A stretch of 64,000 nt of DNA from Gnetum montanum (lineage: Eukaryota; Streptophyta; Gnetopsida; Gnetales; Gnetaceae). The position numbers were made by a program, and so were the translations under genes. Positions 44,455 through 54,283 of this stretch are shown piece by piece. Under the pieces are notes generated by a model. That model did not search any database and was not told where the DNA came from. It saw only the letters and a list, made by a program, of their open reading frames with translations. Position 1 is the stretch's first letter, and each line of letters opens with the position of its first letter. The DNA lies in assembly GCA_015680685.1 (NCBI GenBank), contig MNCI01007686.1:200883-264882 (forward strand). Reading direction: 5' to 3'.

Positions 44455-45274
44455 TGATGAGTCATCATCCTGTCAAGCCCTGACAACCTAATGTTGGAGC
44501 CAAGAAGAAACGTCAATTATCTAACATCACCTCATCTGGGTTTGCTTATAAATACAGCACTTGGGTGCTCGGATGAGACAGTATGTAGAATGTATGAAGT
44601 AGGGAAAAAGTTTTAGTTTTTAGTTTCTTTTCCTTAGAGATTGTTATTCCCAATGCATGCCCGTAGTGTGATGCTTGTAATTGTATGATACCTTTGTTCG
44701 AGTGTGATGTACTTGGACACGTTACATGACTGACAATAAAGATCAAGATTACTCCCATCATTGTAGCAACCACTTAGATTATTATTGCTTTTAATTATTA
44801 ATTATTTACTCCTTTTGTTTAGTTAAATGTTTCCATTTATTGCTATTTACTATTCCTGTTATTAAGCGAAATGTGTACGCCTTAATCACGAGTGTTTAAG
44901 TGTAGATACTTGGTAATCTAGCAATGTACTTTTTGGCACACCCAATGACGTACGCGTGGCAATTCCAAAAGTATTCTCATGAAGTTCAAGACGTATACGA
45001 ATGATTAAGGGCATATACCCATCGCACGTAGGCTAGTTAGATTTCATTTCCTATTATCCATTAGCTTAATTAATTTAGCTTTTTATTATTATCAAGAGTA
45101 GTGTAGAATTAGAGACAACATCATATGTCTCACTTTGAACTAAACCATATGTGACAAAGCTACCNTGTAATGATATAGATGCCACAACTAGTCCCATCCA
45201 TGGAATTGGACCAGATCATGCGTGAACGCTTGTGATTCGTCTGGTTGAATGTAGAGGTACCTCATTGCTCATCA
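44455..45274 (+). repeat. 3' LTR of E4
   Basis: 820 bp as assembled; about 40 bases present in the 5' LTR are absent at the single N at 45165. TATA box at 44547-44554. Confidence 0.9.
44547..44554 (+). promoter_or_regulatory. TATA box of E4 3' LTR
   Basis: TATAAATA in TTGCTTATAAATACAGCACT. Confidence 0.65.
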
Positions 45275-45279
45275 CTAAG
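45275..45279. other. right target-site duplication of E4
   Basis: CTAAG, identical to 36089-36093. Confidence 0.85.
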
Positions 45280-45817
45280 AAAACACTTAACAATAGAGAC
45301 ATGCCACTCCACCCATGCCATTGCCATTAGCAACAACTACCATCGCTCAACAAATAGCAGCAACACAACCATGACTAGCACTGCAATGCAGACCGTAGCC
45401 CACTAGGGCCAGGAGCCTCAGTACCGCCACACAATCGTCACCCAATGCCAATGATGCTAGAAGCCCCAACAACTAAGATTAACTTGGCAAAAAAGAAAAC
45501 TGTGAATAGTAGTGTTGTTGCGTAATGCAACAGCTTGCGAGGACAGTAACCCTCGTGACCATGGTGGAGCCAAATGTTGAAAAACGTCGATCACAAAGCC
45601 TCATGTGCATTGCAGACAGAGTACAAAGCACCAAACATCAGATGATGCACCGAAAAAGGAAAACATTGGTTGCGGGAAAATGGGACGACCAATGGCAACG
45701 TTGATGCTTGCCACAAAGCACAGAAGTGCCCAACAACGCGACACCGTAGCAAGAAAAGAGATCTGCAGCAAAAATAGCAAGTTAGTCGTTACCGCAGCGC
45801 ATTTCAAACAATCTCAA
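45280..45817 (-). other. LINE 5'UTR, outer part
   Basis: Relatively GC-rich, C/A-rich on the plus strand, continuing the 35844-36088 sequence. It reaches the 13-bp duplication, so the LINE is not 5' truncated. Open frames here (45601-45835) overlap on both strands and show no domain. Confidence 0.55.
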
Positions 45818-45830
45818 ACATTGGTATTAG
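45818..45830. other. right target-site duplication of the LINE
   Basis: ACATTGGTATTAG, identical to 23703-23715. Confidence 0.75.
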
Positions 45831-45904
45831 ATTAGTTATCTATTTGCACATTTCATGTTTTTGCCTTTAACAACAACAAATTTTTAATTACATCCCCTAG
45901 ATAT

Positions 45905-45990
45905 AGCTTATAGTTCAATATATTCTATTGGAATCAAACTTGTCACTTGCAATTTTTATGCCAAGGCACTTACTAGTAAGCTAATAATAA
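45905..45990 (-). mobile_element. tRNA-derived SINE fragment, minus strand
   Basis: On the minus strand TTAGCTTACTAGTAAGTGCC (A-box region) is followed about 30 bases later by CAAGTTTGATTCCAATAG (B-box region), with tRNA-like spacing. The body is too short to join it to copies 1-5. Confidence 0.5.
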
Positions 45991-46540
45991 TAAGGAAGGT
46001 GCTTTACTTTAGTTTTTTGCTTTAAAAAAACATTAAAATTCACTCAACAAAATTTCTATTTTAGTTTTTTAAAAAAAAACAAGGCTAACAATTAACATTT
46101 CCAATACATTCACATCTTACTTGAATAACAAGGTGTTTTATTTTTTTTTAAAGCATCCTTACTTCCCCTTGATCCTTAACATTAAAATTCCCTTATAAAT
46201 GTATGGGAAATCTTGTAGCAAGCTTTAGGTAACATCAAACACCGTCAATGATACGTGCCTTGCTAACTCTAAATGAACAGATTATTAACCAGGAAAACAA
46301 TAAATGAACCAACCAATTCATAGACGAGCTCATTCAAGGTAGACCCAAGGAATATAAAATGTTCCCAGTTGCATTAATCCAACGCTACAATAAATAATGT
46401 GGGAGGCCGTTTCCTAAAGGTAGCAACCATGCAACAAAATGATGGCGCCTTGTGCCATTATTAGCAACAAATCTGCAAGAAAACAGAATAACCAGACCTG
46501 AATCCGACTAAACTTAGCGGAATGAATGGCCCAGGTATCG
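45991..46540. other. intergenic region upstream of the F-box gene
   Basis: AT-rich up to about 46200, then more balanced. No ORF or repeat recognised. Confidence 0.4.
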
Positions 46541-46860
46541 CCCCCTCATTCTGCGCAACTTCCTCGCAAATTAATTAATTTAATGAATAACGGCCGGCCA
46601 CAGCCACATGGCGCGCTATCAATGGCCCCAGTCACGGAGCAGTAGAAATATCGACAGCGCATTGCGCATTTTATGGTTTGGTTTCGCATTCTCCGCTGGA
46701 ATTGNCGCTCCATTCCAAGTATCTGCTCCAGATCCATTCCGTTGTTGTATGATTGCCATCTGCACACACAACACCATCATATATTAGCAAGGGTAATTGA
46801 ATCATTAAGTAAAGCATNACCAGGAGGCTTTGCTTTCTTCTCCGTTTTATGTTCCGTTGT
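46541..46860 (+). promoter_or_regulatory. probable promoter region of the F-box gene
   Basis: A locally GC-richer stretch (CGGCCGGCC at 46590, GGCGCGC at 46609) precedes a TATA-like ATATATTA at 46776-46783. Two single Ns (46705, 46818) limit reading. The transcription start is not determinable from sequence alone. Confidence 0.35.
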
Positions 46861-46861
46861 T

Positions 46862-46888
46862 TGCTGCTGCTGCTGCTGCTGCTGCTGT
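46862..46888. repeat. (CTG)n microsatellite in the likely 5' leader
   Basis: Nine uninterrupted TGC/GCT units following TTTGC. It lies upstream of the coding start, so it would be in the 5'UTR or proximal promoter rather than encode a protein repeat. Confidence 0.85.
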
Positions 46889-47849
46889 TCTGATCTAATT
46901 GCGTTGTTCCGGCACTTCAGTGTTGGTCAGGTTTGTGAACGTTGCTGTTGACATAGCATTTTCTCCTCTTTTGCTGCTCTTCTTGTGCTTGTTTTTGTAA
47001 TTTTGCAGATGCAATGCTGTTTCTGGTTGCTTTTCCTCAGTTTTCTCGGCTTTGGATGCCGTGTTAGTTGTCTTTGATTGTGCTTTTTGCGAGTTGGAAG
47101 ATCTTTGGAAGGAATTTGAAGTTTGAGACCTTTGACGAGTTTCGGCTGCTTTGAGAGGGTCGCGTAAAGGCTCAAATTGTTGCTTTTTTGCGTGATTTAG
47201 ATGGTTTCGGTGTAGGCATGGCGTTTGGTTGCTTTTGCGCAAGATTTAGTCTGTGGAATCTGCAAATGGTGCAGAATTATGTTGTTTTACGTGTCATTGT
47301 TTTCGCTGGTTCTGACTTTGAAGGTTACTGAAACGAATGGGATATGGTTTGACTCTGAGTGCCTTAGGAAATCAGTTTTAGGTTCTGAAATCTCAGAAAG
47401 ATGCCAGAGTTTTCCTTCTTCTTCTTCTTTTTTAAGTCACTGGAGTTAGAAATATCCCTTAAGGGCCGTAATTTGCTGCTTTTGATTATTTTTGAATTTA
47501 GGAAAGATATCTGAGAGTAGAAAGATTATATCTGTCTATTTGAGTAGTTTAGGCTGGGATATGCGCCGAAGAAGTAAAGATTTGTTGCTTTTGCACAACA
47601 ATTACGCCGTAGAGACATGTTCAAGACGCAGAGATTTTTTGCGTAGATGTAAATTATTATTGATATGAAGAAAGCTTTGTTGATTTTGATATCTTTTTGA
47701 TTAGCTGTAGCGACTAAACGTAGGGGAAAGAAAACTAAATAGTCTACATTTTCCCTTTTAAATGATTTTGTTCCTAAGATGATTTTTACGTTCAAGATTA
47801 GTCGAATGAACCAGATCTTTGGTCTGTTTTGCGCAGCAATTACGTCCGA
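46889..47849 (+). other. 5' leader and probable 5'UTR intron of the F-box gene
   Basis: T-rich, stop-laden text with several short upstream ATG frames (for example 47225-47449) that show no domain. A TTTTGCGCAG acceptor-like site at 47827-47836 lies 13 bases before the coding ATG, so a leader intron is plausible. The donor was not fixed; CAGGTTTGTG at 46927 is one candidate. Confidence 0.4.
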
Positions 47850-49839
47850 ATGAGGATGATGACCAGGAATCGTACGCGGTCTACATGCCCCTCCGGCGCG
47901 TCGCTTAATAAACGCACAAGGTCGTCCGCTCGTTGCACGAGAAGACAAAAAGCCGCGGATTCTTACCCGGTTAAACGCATGGCGAGGCAAAACTTATCCC
48001 GTTGTCGAGATCTCGAAGATAATGTCTCGAAGCAAAAGCAAAAGCTTCCGGTTTCAAGTCATAATAATGATTCTGGCATTTCCTTGCTGCCTTTTGATCT
48101 GTTGGTAAGTGACGCTTCGTTTTTGACTTATTTAGTTTGTCTTTTTGTCCGTGTTCCACTTCCGGCTTAAGATCTTTCAAATTACATGAATGTATGTACA
48201 GTTTCCTGGTAAGCCTAAGCAGTCCTAAAATTTAGTTTCAGATATAACATCCTTTGGCGGACGTTAATAAATCTCAGTTTCAGTTTCATATCTAGTGATG
48301 GTTGAAGTAGATTTTGAATGGCTGAATTTTCAAAAATCAGCCAGAGTGCAGCTGTAGTAAATCATTATTTGATATTGTTTTCACTATCCCGCATGATCAC
48401 CAATTTGTTAACAGCCGGTACGGGGAACTCGTAGAGGCTGCGTTTCAGTCCTTCTAAGAATGTCAATAACTTATACTATTTCTTGATTTTGATAAACATG
48501 GATCGCTATTGTAATTTCACGATGTCCTATGTCGATTTTCTTAGTAACATTGGCATTTAATCCCACCATTTTTAGATATTGATAGCCCATTGATAGGTAT
48601 ATTACTGGAGTGTTTTTACCTCTTTAGATCATTGCTTATTTGAAGCTTTTCCAATGTGTCTAGATGGTAAATAACTTGTTAGCTGCAAGAGATGGATTAC
48701 TGCTGATTCCTTGACCGCATGTGATGGGTTACACCATTTTCCAATTTGTTTATGACCTTGTATTTAAGCCTGTCTTATTCGTCGGAGCCACCGTTCAATC
48801 CCCACTGAAAAACGCAATTTACCATGTGTTTAAGGAGCATGTGATTGTGTACGGCGTTTTAAAAAAGTTACATGTTTCTTAATGATCATCACCCTGACGT
48901 GTAATGCTCATCTTCATCCTCTAAGGCTGGGCGCCTTAAACAAGGGAAAAAAAAAAACCTGTGTCTATTTTCTATAGATGTATATTGTTCCGTTTCTGGT
49001 ATTAAGGAATATACCCGCGAATGGCTATTTCTTGTTTCTTGTTATCTGTGGAATCATCAGGACATTTTTTACTGGCTGCAGAATTTTCATGCTTTATACA
49101 GCTATTAAAAATATATAACTTTTAAGGGCTTAACTTTTGCAGGTGCATATCGTATGTTGTCTTCCTCATCACGAAGTGAAACCCCTTTCTCGGGTGTCAA
49201 AGAAGTTCAGAGAAGCGGTAGGAATATCACATTTACAGGGAATTTAGAACGATAAATTTCTTCAGAGCTCTTTTTAATTTAATGAATCTACACGCAGGTA
49301 TTTGAGGCTAAGAGAATGCACTTCGATTTTACTACCCCTAGCAGGGGACGCATGCGACATTCTCTGAATAAGAATATTCTTTCTCCGTCCAAAGGAATCT
49401 CATCCCTGCAGAGGGAGTAAGCTCTAAACCAACTATTTTTTATTTTAAAATCTTTAAACCTGCAATTTTTAAAGAATTAGTTTAAAACAAGTTTCCGTCA
49501 GTTAACGTTATCAGAGGTTTCTATACATATAGTAATTTTCGAAAATTTTGGCGTTTTCTTTCTTATGGCAGAATTGCTGCGGAAATGCAAGTTGGAAATG
49601 TAGAGTGGCCTGTGACGCCCTGTGCTCCCAAAGCCAGGAAGGCTAGGGAAGGCCGCTTAAGTCCATCGGAAATCAAGGATTTAAGAGTAAAGCTCTTTTC
49701 AGCTCTGCGAATGCCTGAGTTGCAAGATGGAGCTAGAGGAGAAGCTATTCGTTTGCATTTTCCGGCGACCAACAGAGCTTTGTTCTTGAACGACGATTTT
49801 GTCGAGAAGCAGCCTACACAAAGCTGTATAGAACATTAG
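47850..49839 (+). CDS. F-box protein, FBS (F-box stress induced)-like, four coding exons
   Basis: Predicted exons 47850-48104, 49143-49217, 49298-49416 and 49572-49839 join in frame to 238 codons. All three introns are GT-AG: donors GTAAGT, GTAGGA and GTAAGC, acceptors GCAG, GCAG and GGCAG. Residues 1-70 are basic and S/R-rich (possible nuclear signal). Residues 77-112 form the F-box, which crosses the first two introns (ISLLPFDLL, then VHIVCCLPHHEVKPLSRVSK, KFREAV), the surface that binds SKP1 in an SCF ubiquitin ligase. The F-box is followed by AKRMHFDFTTPSR and, near the C-terminus, by VEWPVTPCAPKARK and ATNRALFLNDDFVEKQP, the arrangement known from small FBS-type plant F-box proteins, which lack kelch or LRR repeats. 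No stop or frameshift was found. ATG 47850 was chosen as the first in-frame ATG after the acceptor-like site; 47859 is an alternative. The family call is from memory of motifs, not a search. Confidence 0.8.
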
Positions 49840-50058
49840 TTCCAATACAAATGGGGTTGCTCTCTGGATCAACATTTAGCCAGAGCGACGAGCTCTCGCA
49901 GAAGAATCTCACTTCTGTTGAGTTGTCTGCTCCCATTTTTGTACGGAGACGCAAGCTTGACGTTTCGCGGGATATTGATATACTAGTATTCTTGAGTAGG
50001 TCTGTTAGGACACTATGGGGAAGCCTTTTTTTGTGAAATTCTTTGGAAGTCGCTAGCC

Positions 50059-50064
50059 AATAAA
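50059..50064 (+). terminator. poly(A) signal of the F-box gene
   Basis: AATAAA 220 bases after the stop, followed by TGCAATCTGTCTTGTAAA. It fits a plant near-upstream element and suggests a 3'UTR of about 250 bases. Confidence 0.6.
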
Positions 50065-50094
50065 TGCAATCTGTCTTGTAAACGGTGTCGATTA

Positions 50095-51205
50095 TCAATC
50101 CAATCCCTGTCGCCCTTTTATACATGAAATTTTGGAAGTGTTCAAGGGTCTGGCTGATTAATGGTAACTATCAAATTGTGGAATACTGACAAATTTATTT
50201 TACTCATAGATATGGTTTTACCTGGATTCACGTTAAGTAGATTTTCAAAATTTGTCCCTAACATGTAATCAAGAAGCATAAAAGATTATGTTGCTTGTAT
50301 ACCTACAAACAAGTCAAAGTAACACTCAAAATGTGTTTCAGCCAAAGCCAAATAGGGGATTTCCTTTATGGATATTCGTCCTTTTGTAAGATAATGTTGA
50401 ACACTACCTTCGATAAGAAGTATGAGATGAGAGTATTAAAGTAAGGTTTTCTATCAATTTGACTGAACAAGATGAGGGAGCACTAAACGAATCAAATAAA
50501 AAGTGAAATTAAACTATGACAATTAAAAATTTTTCTTCATTCTTTAATCACAAGTCAACAATTTTTGTAAGCTTAGGTAACATGGGGTGTTTGTACCTAG
50601 TTCCTTTGGGTACAAAGTATGTGAGCCAACCAACTCCTTAATTATCTCTTCATAAAATGCCTTCTTGTTATCCATTTTAAACTAAACAAGCCTCTTTATT
50701 CTTTTTATTAGTTGTAATGCAAAATTATATCATCCCTTCATAAAATGCGTACATGTTATCTATTTTAAACTAAACAAGCCTTTTTATTTTTATTAGTTAG
50801 AGTACAAAATTATAACTTTAACTACATCATGTTCTTATTAGTAGTGTTGGGTCAAGTCACCTATTGATATGGTTGGTGTTATTATTTTGAGGAGGTAAGT
50901 CCTCCAATTTAGTTACTAATACAATGTTATATCGACAAATAGGCTATGAGAAATCTTCAACCTTCTTAGTAGGTTTATATTTTACCCCTACGCTAGAAGT
51001 TCTACAAGTGCTCTTCCCCTCTTCTTTCCTACTATTTTTGAAAAACTTTCATTGATATGATACTACAACTAGTAAGTGAAAGCAATTGATGACTAGTATC
51101 TTAATTTCCTCTACCTCATAATAGGAACCTAGCTAGTAGTAATCCATAATCAGTGTGGATCTTCTCCTCTTATCTTTATTCATTAAAAACAAAACTTTAT
51201 TTGTA
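50095..51205. other. intergenic region downstream of the F-box gene
   Basis: AT-rich with one tandem duplication (50648-50823). No gene recognised. Confidence 0.45.
50648..50823. repeat. 88-bp tandem duplication
   Basis: Two adjacent units share CTTCATAAAATGC, TTTTAAACTAAACAAGCCT and TTTTTATTAGTT with a period of 88 and a few differences. Confidence 0.7.
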
Positions 51206-51238
51206 ACTTTATAAGTGATGCAGCTAGCATGCCTGAAG
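51206..51238. repeat. left flanking direct repeat of the solo LTR
   Basis: A 33-bp word starting ACTTTATAAGTGATGCAGCT recurs at 52159-52191 with two differences. It is far longer than a normal 5-bp LTR duplication. Confidence 0.7.
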
Positions 51239-51258
51239 CAACTTTATTTGTAAATTTA

Positions 51259-52159
51259 TGATTAGATGCATTTTTGTTGGCTACGATATTAGGCATCTAA
51301 TATTAGAGCCATGATATCGTGTACTTGATATCGGAGCCCATGCTACGACATTGGATATCAGATATTGTGCCACACATGCCTACCTATAAATATGACACTT
51401 AGGTGCATGGTCCAACAACAATTTCGTCCACCCTTAACTAAAACTCTTTTAGTTTGTTTTCGCAATTTTAGTTTGAGGTACTTAGCAGTGTGTGCCCGTA
51501 GTGTGGTGTTCATAGTGTGGTGTTCAGTGATTGTATGAAGTCTTTATTCGAGCATCTTATATTTGGACACAAGTGTGATAGGCAATAAAGACCGTGATTA
51601 CTTTTTACCATTGTAGCATCCACTTAATTTCTTTACTGTTTACCTAGAATAATGTTCACCATTTTCACTTAAATGCTTTCTTAGTTAATGTTTACCATTC
51701 CTTGCATTTTACTTTCACTGTTTCAAGTACTAAGTGTAGTTATTTGGTACCCTAGTAGTGTTATCACTTGATTCACTTAGCAATGGTACACTTGGTAATC
51801 CCAATGATGACTACATGAGTCCAAGGCATGTACGGTAAATCAAGACTGGATATCCATTGCCTTAGTCTAAGTTAGAATTACTTCCTTGTAGTTATTGTCT
51901 TACTTAGGATTAGAAACCAATTCCATTTCATCATGTTTACTAGGAGTAGCAATGGCCCTACAACATAAAATATCATATACCTCACTGTGAGTTAAACCAT
52001 ACCCATAGATTTCACTAGCTCATGTGGAAAGACAATGATCCTAAACTTTAACCAATCACTAGCATATTCACATTGCCTTGTCCATGGATTACAATCGAGC
52101 TATGCATGAACACTCGTATCTTGTATGGTTGGGTGTTGAATTACTCCACCACTCATCAC
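51259..52159 (+). repeat. solo LTR of the E2/E4/E5 group
   Basis: Begins TGATTAGATGCATTTTTG and ends CACCACTCATCA. U3 has GATATC and GATATT words at 51285-51366; the TATA box TATAAATA is at 51385-51392. The U5 text (GGTTGGGTGTTGAATTACTCC) matches the other LTR ends. No internal element sequence is attached on either side. Confidence 0.75.
51385..51392 (+). promoter_or_regulatory. TATA box of the solo LTR
   Basis: TATAAATA in TACCTATAAATATGACACTT, placed as in the full elements. Confidence 0.65.
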
Positions 52160-52191
52160 TTTCTAAGTGATGTAGCTAGCATGCCTGAAGT
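52159..52191. repeat. right flanking direct repeat of the solo LTR
   Basis: Partner of 51206-51238; shares AAGTGATG, AGCTAGCATGCCTGAAG and the ACTTT start. Confidence 0.7.
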
Positions 52192-52220
52192 GCTTCCTTT
52201 GATCTACAATCATTCTACTA

Positions 52221-52308
52221 CTAAATTATATAAGTGGCTAATATCAAGATTTGATAACTTGCAACTAAATTATATAAGTGGCTAACATCAAGATTTGATA
52301 ACTTGCAT
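52221..52308. repeat. 44-bp tandem duplication
   Basis: CTAAATTATATAAGTGGCTA followed by ATCAAGATTTGATAACTTGC occurs twice with period 44 and one difference. Confidence 0.8.
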
Positions 52309-53191
52309 ATATCCTAGCTACCATATGTACCTCACTCCATCTATCCATTGGACTTCTCTTTTTATGATTTTATTAGCTAACTAGAATCCACCTTGAGTTT
52401 TTCTTTGAGAATCTAATCCACACTCACAAACTATCAAGCATCCAATTTATGACTACTTTTTTTTCTTTATCATGAAAATGAATAAATAATTATTGCTACT
52501 AAAGTTATGAAGCATTGCAGAATGAGTTAAAATAAATAAGTTTGATAATCATTAGGTTTTGGAGGTATTTTCTCCCATCTAGCTAAGTTTGCCACTTTTT
52601 GGTACTTATTGTATCATGAGGACTCATTTGCAACTAGCACTAGCTCATATGCAAATTGTGCTCTACATCCAAGCTGATATATGTGATTTATTGCATTCTT
52701 AGGGCACTTGTATTAATTCCTCTTTCATAGATTAAATTATCTATATATTATTTTAATTTTTTAACTAAAATTACTCTTCTTAATTAGAAATGGTTATTCC
52801 TTGTATTTTCCCTATTGAGGCACAACAACAAATGTACTTTGCCCCACTTAAAGCTAGAGAATCATTGATGACTCTCTAAGGCTTGGAGAATGTAATGATA
52901 AATATTGATGATTCTCGACTTGACATTCTCCTCCTTTATAAGTGGCTATTCATCTAGATTAAATATGCAATAAACTTTAATTAGTAATATCTTTAATTTT
53001 ATATCTTTATCTTCTTTTTAATCATACACTTGATGCTTTTCTTACTTTTCTACAACAATCTAGCAAGCTAGTGGATTTGAGATTGCTTGCAAATATGAAG
53101 AGTCCACTAGGATGGTATTATCAATGATGAAATTATGTAGCTATTTGTTGAGTTATTTTAGGTGTACTATGATCAACTTAGACTAGATATT
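52309..53191. other. intergenic, nothing recognised
   Basis: AT-rich up to the left edge of E5. No gene or RNA feature seen. Confidence 0.4.
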
Positions 53192-54133
53192 TGATGAAAC
53201 ACAGTTTGTTGCATCGACTAGGTGTCATCGATGGGGCCTTGTTGACACATTTTGCTTCGTCAACTAGGCCCCTTCAATTAGGCCCTGTTGATGTAGTTTG
53301 TTGCATCGATGCCGCCCTGTTGATGCAGGGGTTTGTTTTGGCCTATAAATACGTGCTCACCAGCCACATTTATAGGATCAAATTTCATAGAAGTAGTAGA
53401 GCTCTTACAAGTTGTTTAGTTAAAGGTTAGAATCTTTTTCCCAAGTGCGTGCAAAAAGATTCATTGAGTGTATAGATCTTTATTCAAGCATTGTTGTACC
53501 TGAGCACAACAGTGTGTGCGGTAATAAAGACAAACTTCTTGATAAACCTTACAACATTTTGGATAGTTTAAATGTTTCATTTATGCATTTAATATTTTCA
53601 ATTATTTATTTAATATTTTCTAGTAATTAAGTTGATTAGGCTAATTAAGAGAAATAAGCTAAACATATTAAATACATAAGTATGATTGCTTCAAACATAA
53701 CATGTATTCTCTTGGTAATCCTAGTAGTGTTATTGCTTGGTGCGCCCAGTAGCATAGCACTTGGTAACCTAGCAGTGGATATGTGCATTCAGGACGTGTA
53801 TGGAAAGTGGGAACAAATGCTTATGTTAGTATTAATTAGAGACTAGTTAGTTAGTTAATTTAGATTAGTCATTAAATTACTCTATATCTCTCTCTTCAAG
53901 CACCCAAAAACATAAAACGTAAAATGATAAAAATGATATGCCTTGATTACTCTTAACCATATAATTATGCTTCACAAGTGTAATTGGGAAGACAATGAAT
54001 GACCTTAGGGCAAGGTTTACTTCCTAGAAGACTAGTGTACCAAAAACTGTAAAGTCCATGGAATTCAATCGAATCATGCGTGAACACTTTGTGATTCATA
54101 TGGTTGGGCATAGGGGTACCTCGCCACTCATCA
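53192..54133 (+). repeat. 5' LTR of E5
   Basis: 942 bp, from TGATGAAACACAGTTTGTTG to GCCACTCATCA. U3 has repeated TGCATCGA, CATCGATGGGGCC and CAACTAGGCCCC words (53208-53330). TATA box at 53344-53351. Confidence 0.85.
53344..53351 (+). promoter_or_regulatory. TATA box of E5 LTR
   Basis: TATAAATA in TTGGCCTATAAATACGTGCT. Confidence 0.7.
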
Positions 54134-54152
54134 TTAGTGCCATTTTCAGGGA
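54134..54152 (+). other. primer-binding site of E5 (tRNA-Asp type, decayed)
   Basis: TTAGTGCCATTTTCAGGGA directly after the LTR; differs from the tRNA-Asp-complementary site almost only by transitions. Confidence 0.6.
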
Positions 54153-54283
54153 CCTTTTTTGTTGAAATGTGTGCTATCTAGGATTAGTAAATATTATTAA
54201 TATTGTTGGATGAACTCAAGGTCACCATCACTCTCACATGACATATAACTACAAAGCACACTGATAATTTTATTTGTTGCAAA

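Larger units (their letters stand above)
36094..45274 (+). mobile_element. E4: pol-less LTR retrotransposon (gag + ORF-X) nested in the LINE
   Basis: LTRs at 36094-36971 and 44455-45274 with TGATGAG and CTCATCA ends and an exact CTAAG duplication. The interior has a decayed tRNA-Asp-type primer site, gag, a 2-kb spacer with a TATA-bearing block, ORF-X and a polypurine tract. No PR, RT, RNase H or integrase motifs were found in 7.5 kb. Organisation and sequence match E2, and gag and ORF-X match E5. It sits in the LINE 5'UTR on the opposite strand. Confidence 0.85.
23716..45817 (-). mobile_element. Full-length L1-type LINE, split by E3 and E4
   Basis: Exact 13-bp direct repeats bound the interval. 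LINE sequence is present at 23716-26327, 33271-36093 and 45280-45817, which sums to about 6.0 kb, the usual size of a complete plant L1. On the minus strand the order is 5'UTR, ORF1 with a CCHC knuckle, endonuclease, RT and a zf-RVT-like zinc domain. The two interruptions are explained by E3 (duplication GATAG) and E4 (duplication CTAAG). The 3' end reads AATAAAACTTC and then a short GGGGTTCAACACCCC stem rather than poly(A). Many stops are present. Confidence 0.8.

Noticed and set aside
46895-47242. 115-codon minus-strand K/Q/N-rich frame
   Set aside because: It is the complement of T-rich leader text; composition is explained by that and no motif is present.
47526-47990. 154-codon minus-strand open frame opposite F-box exon 1
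   Set aside because: Antisense to the likely leader intron and exon 1. No domain, and the plus-strand exon has splice and F-box support.
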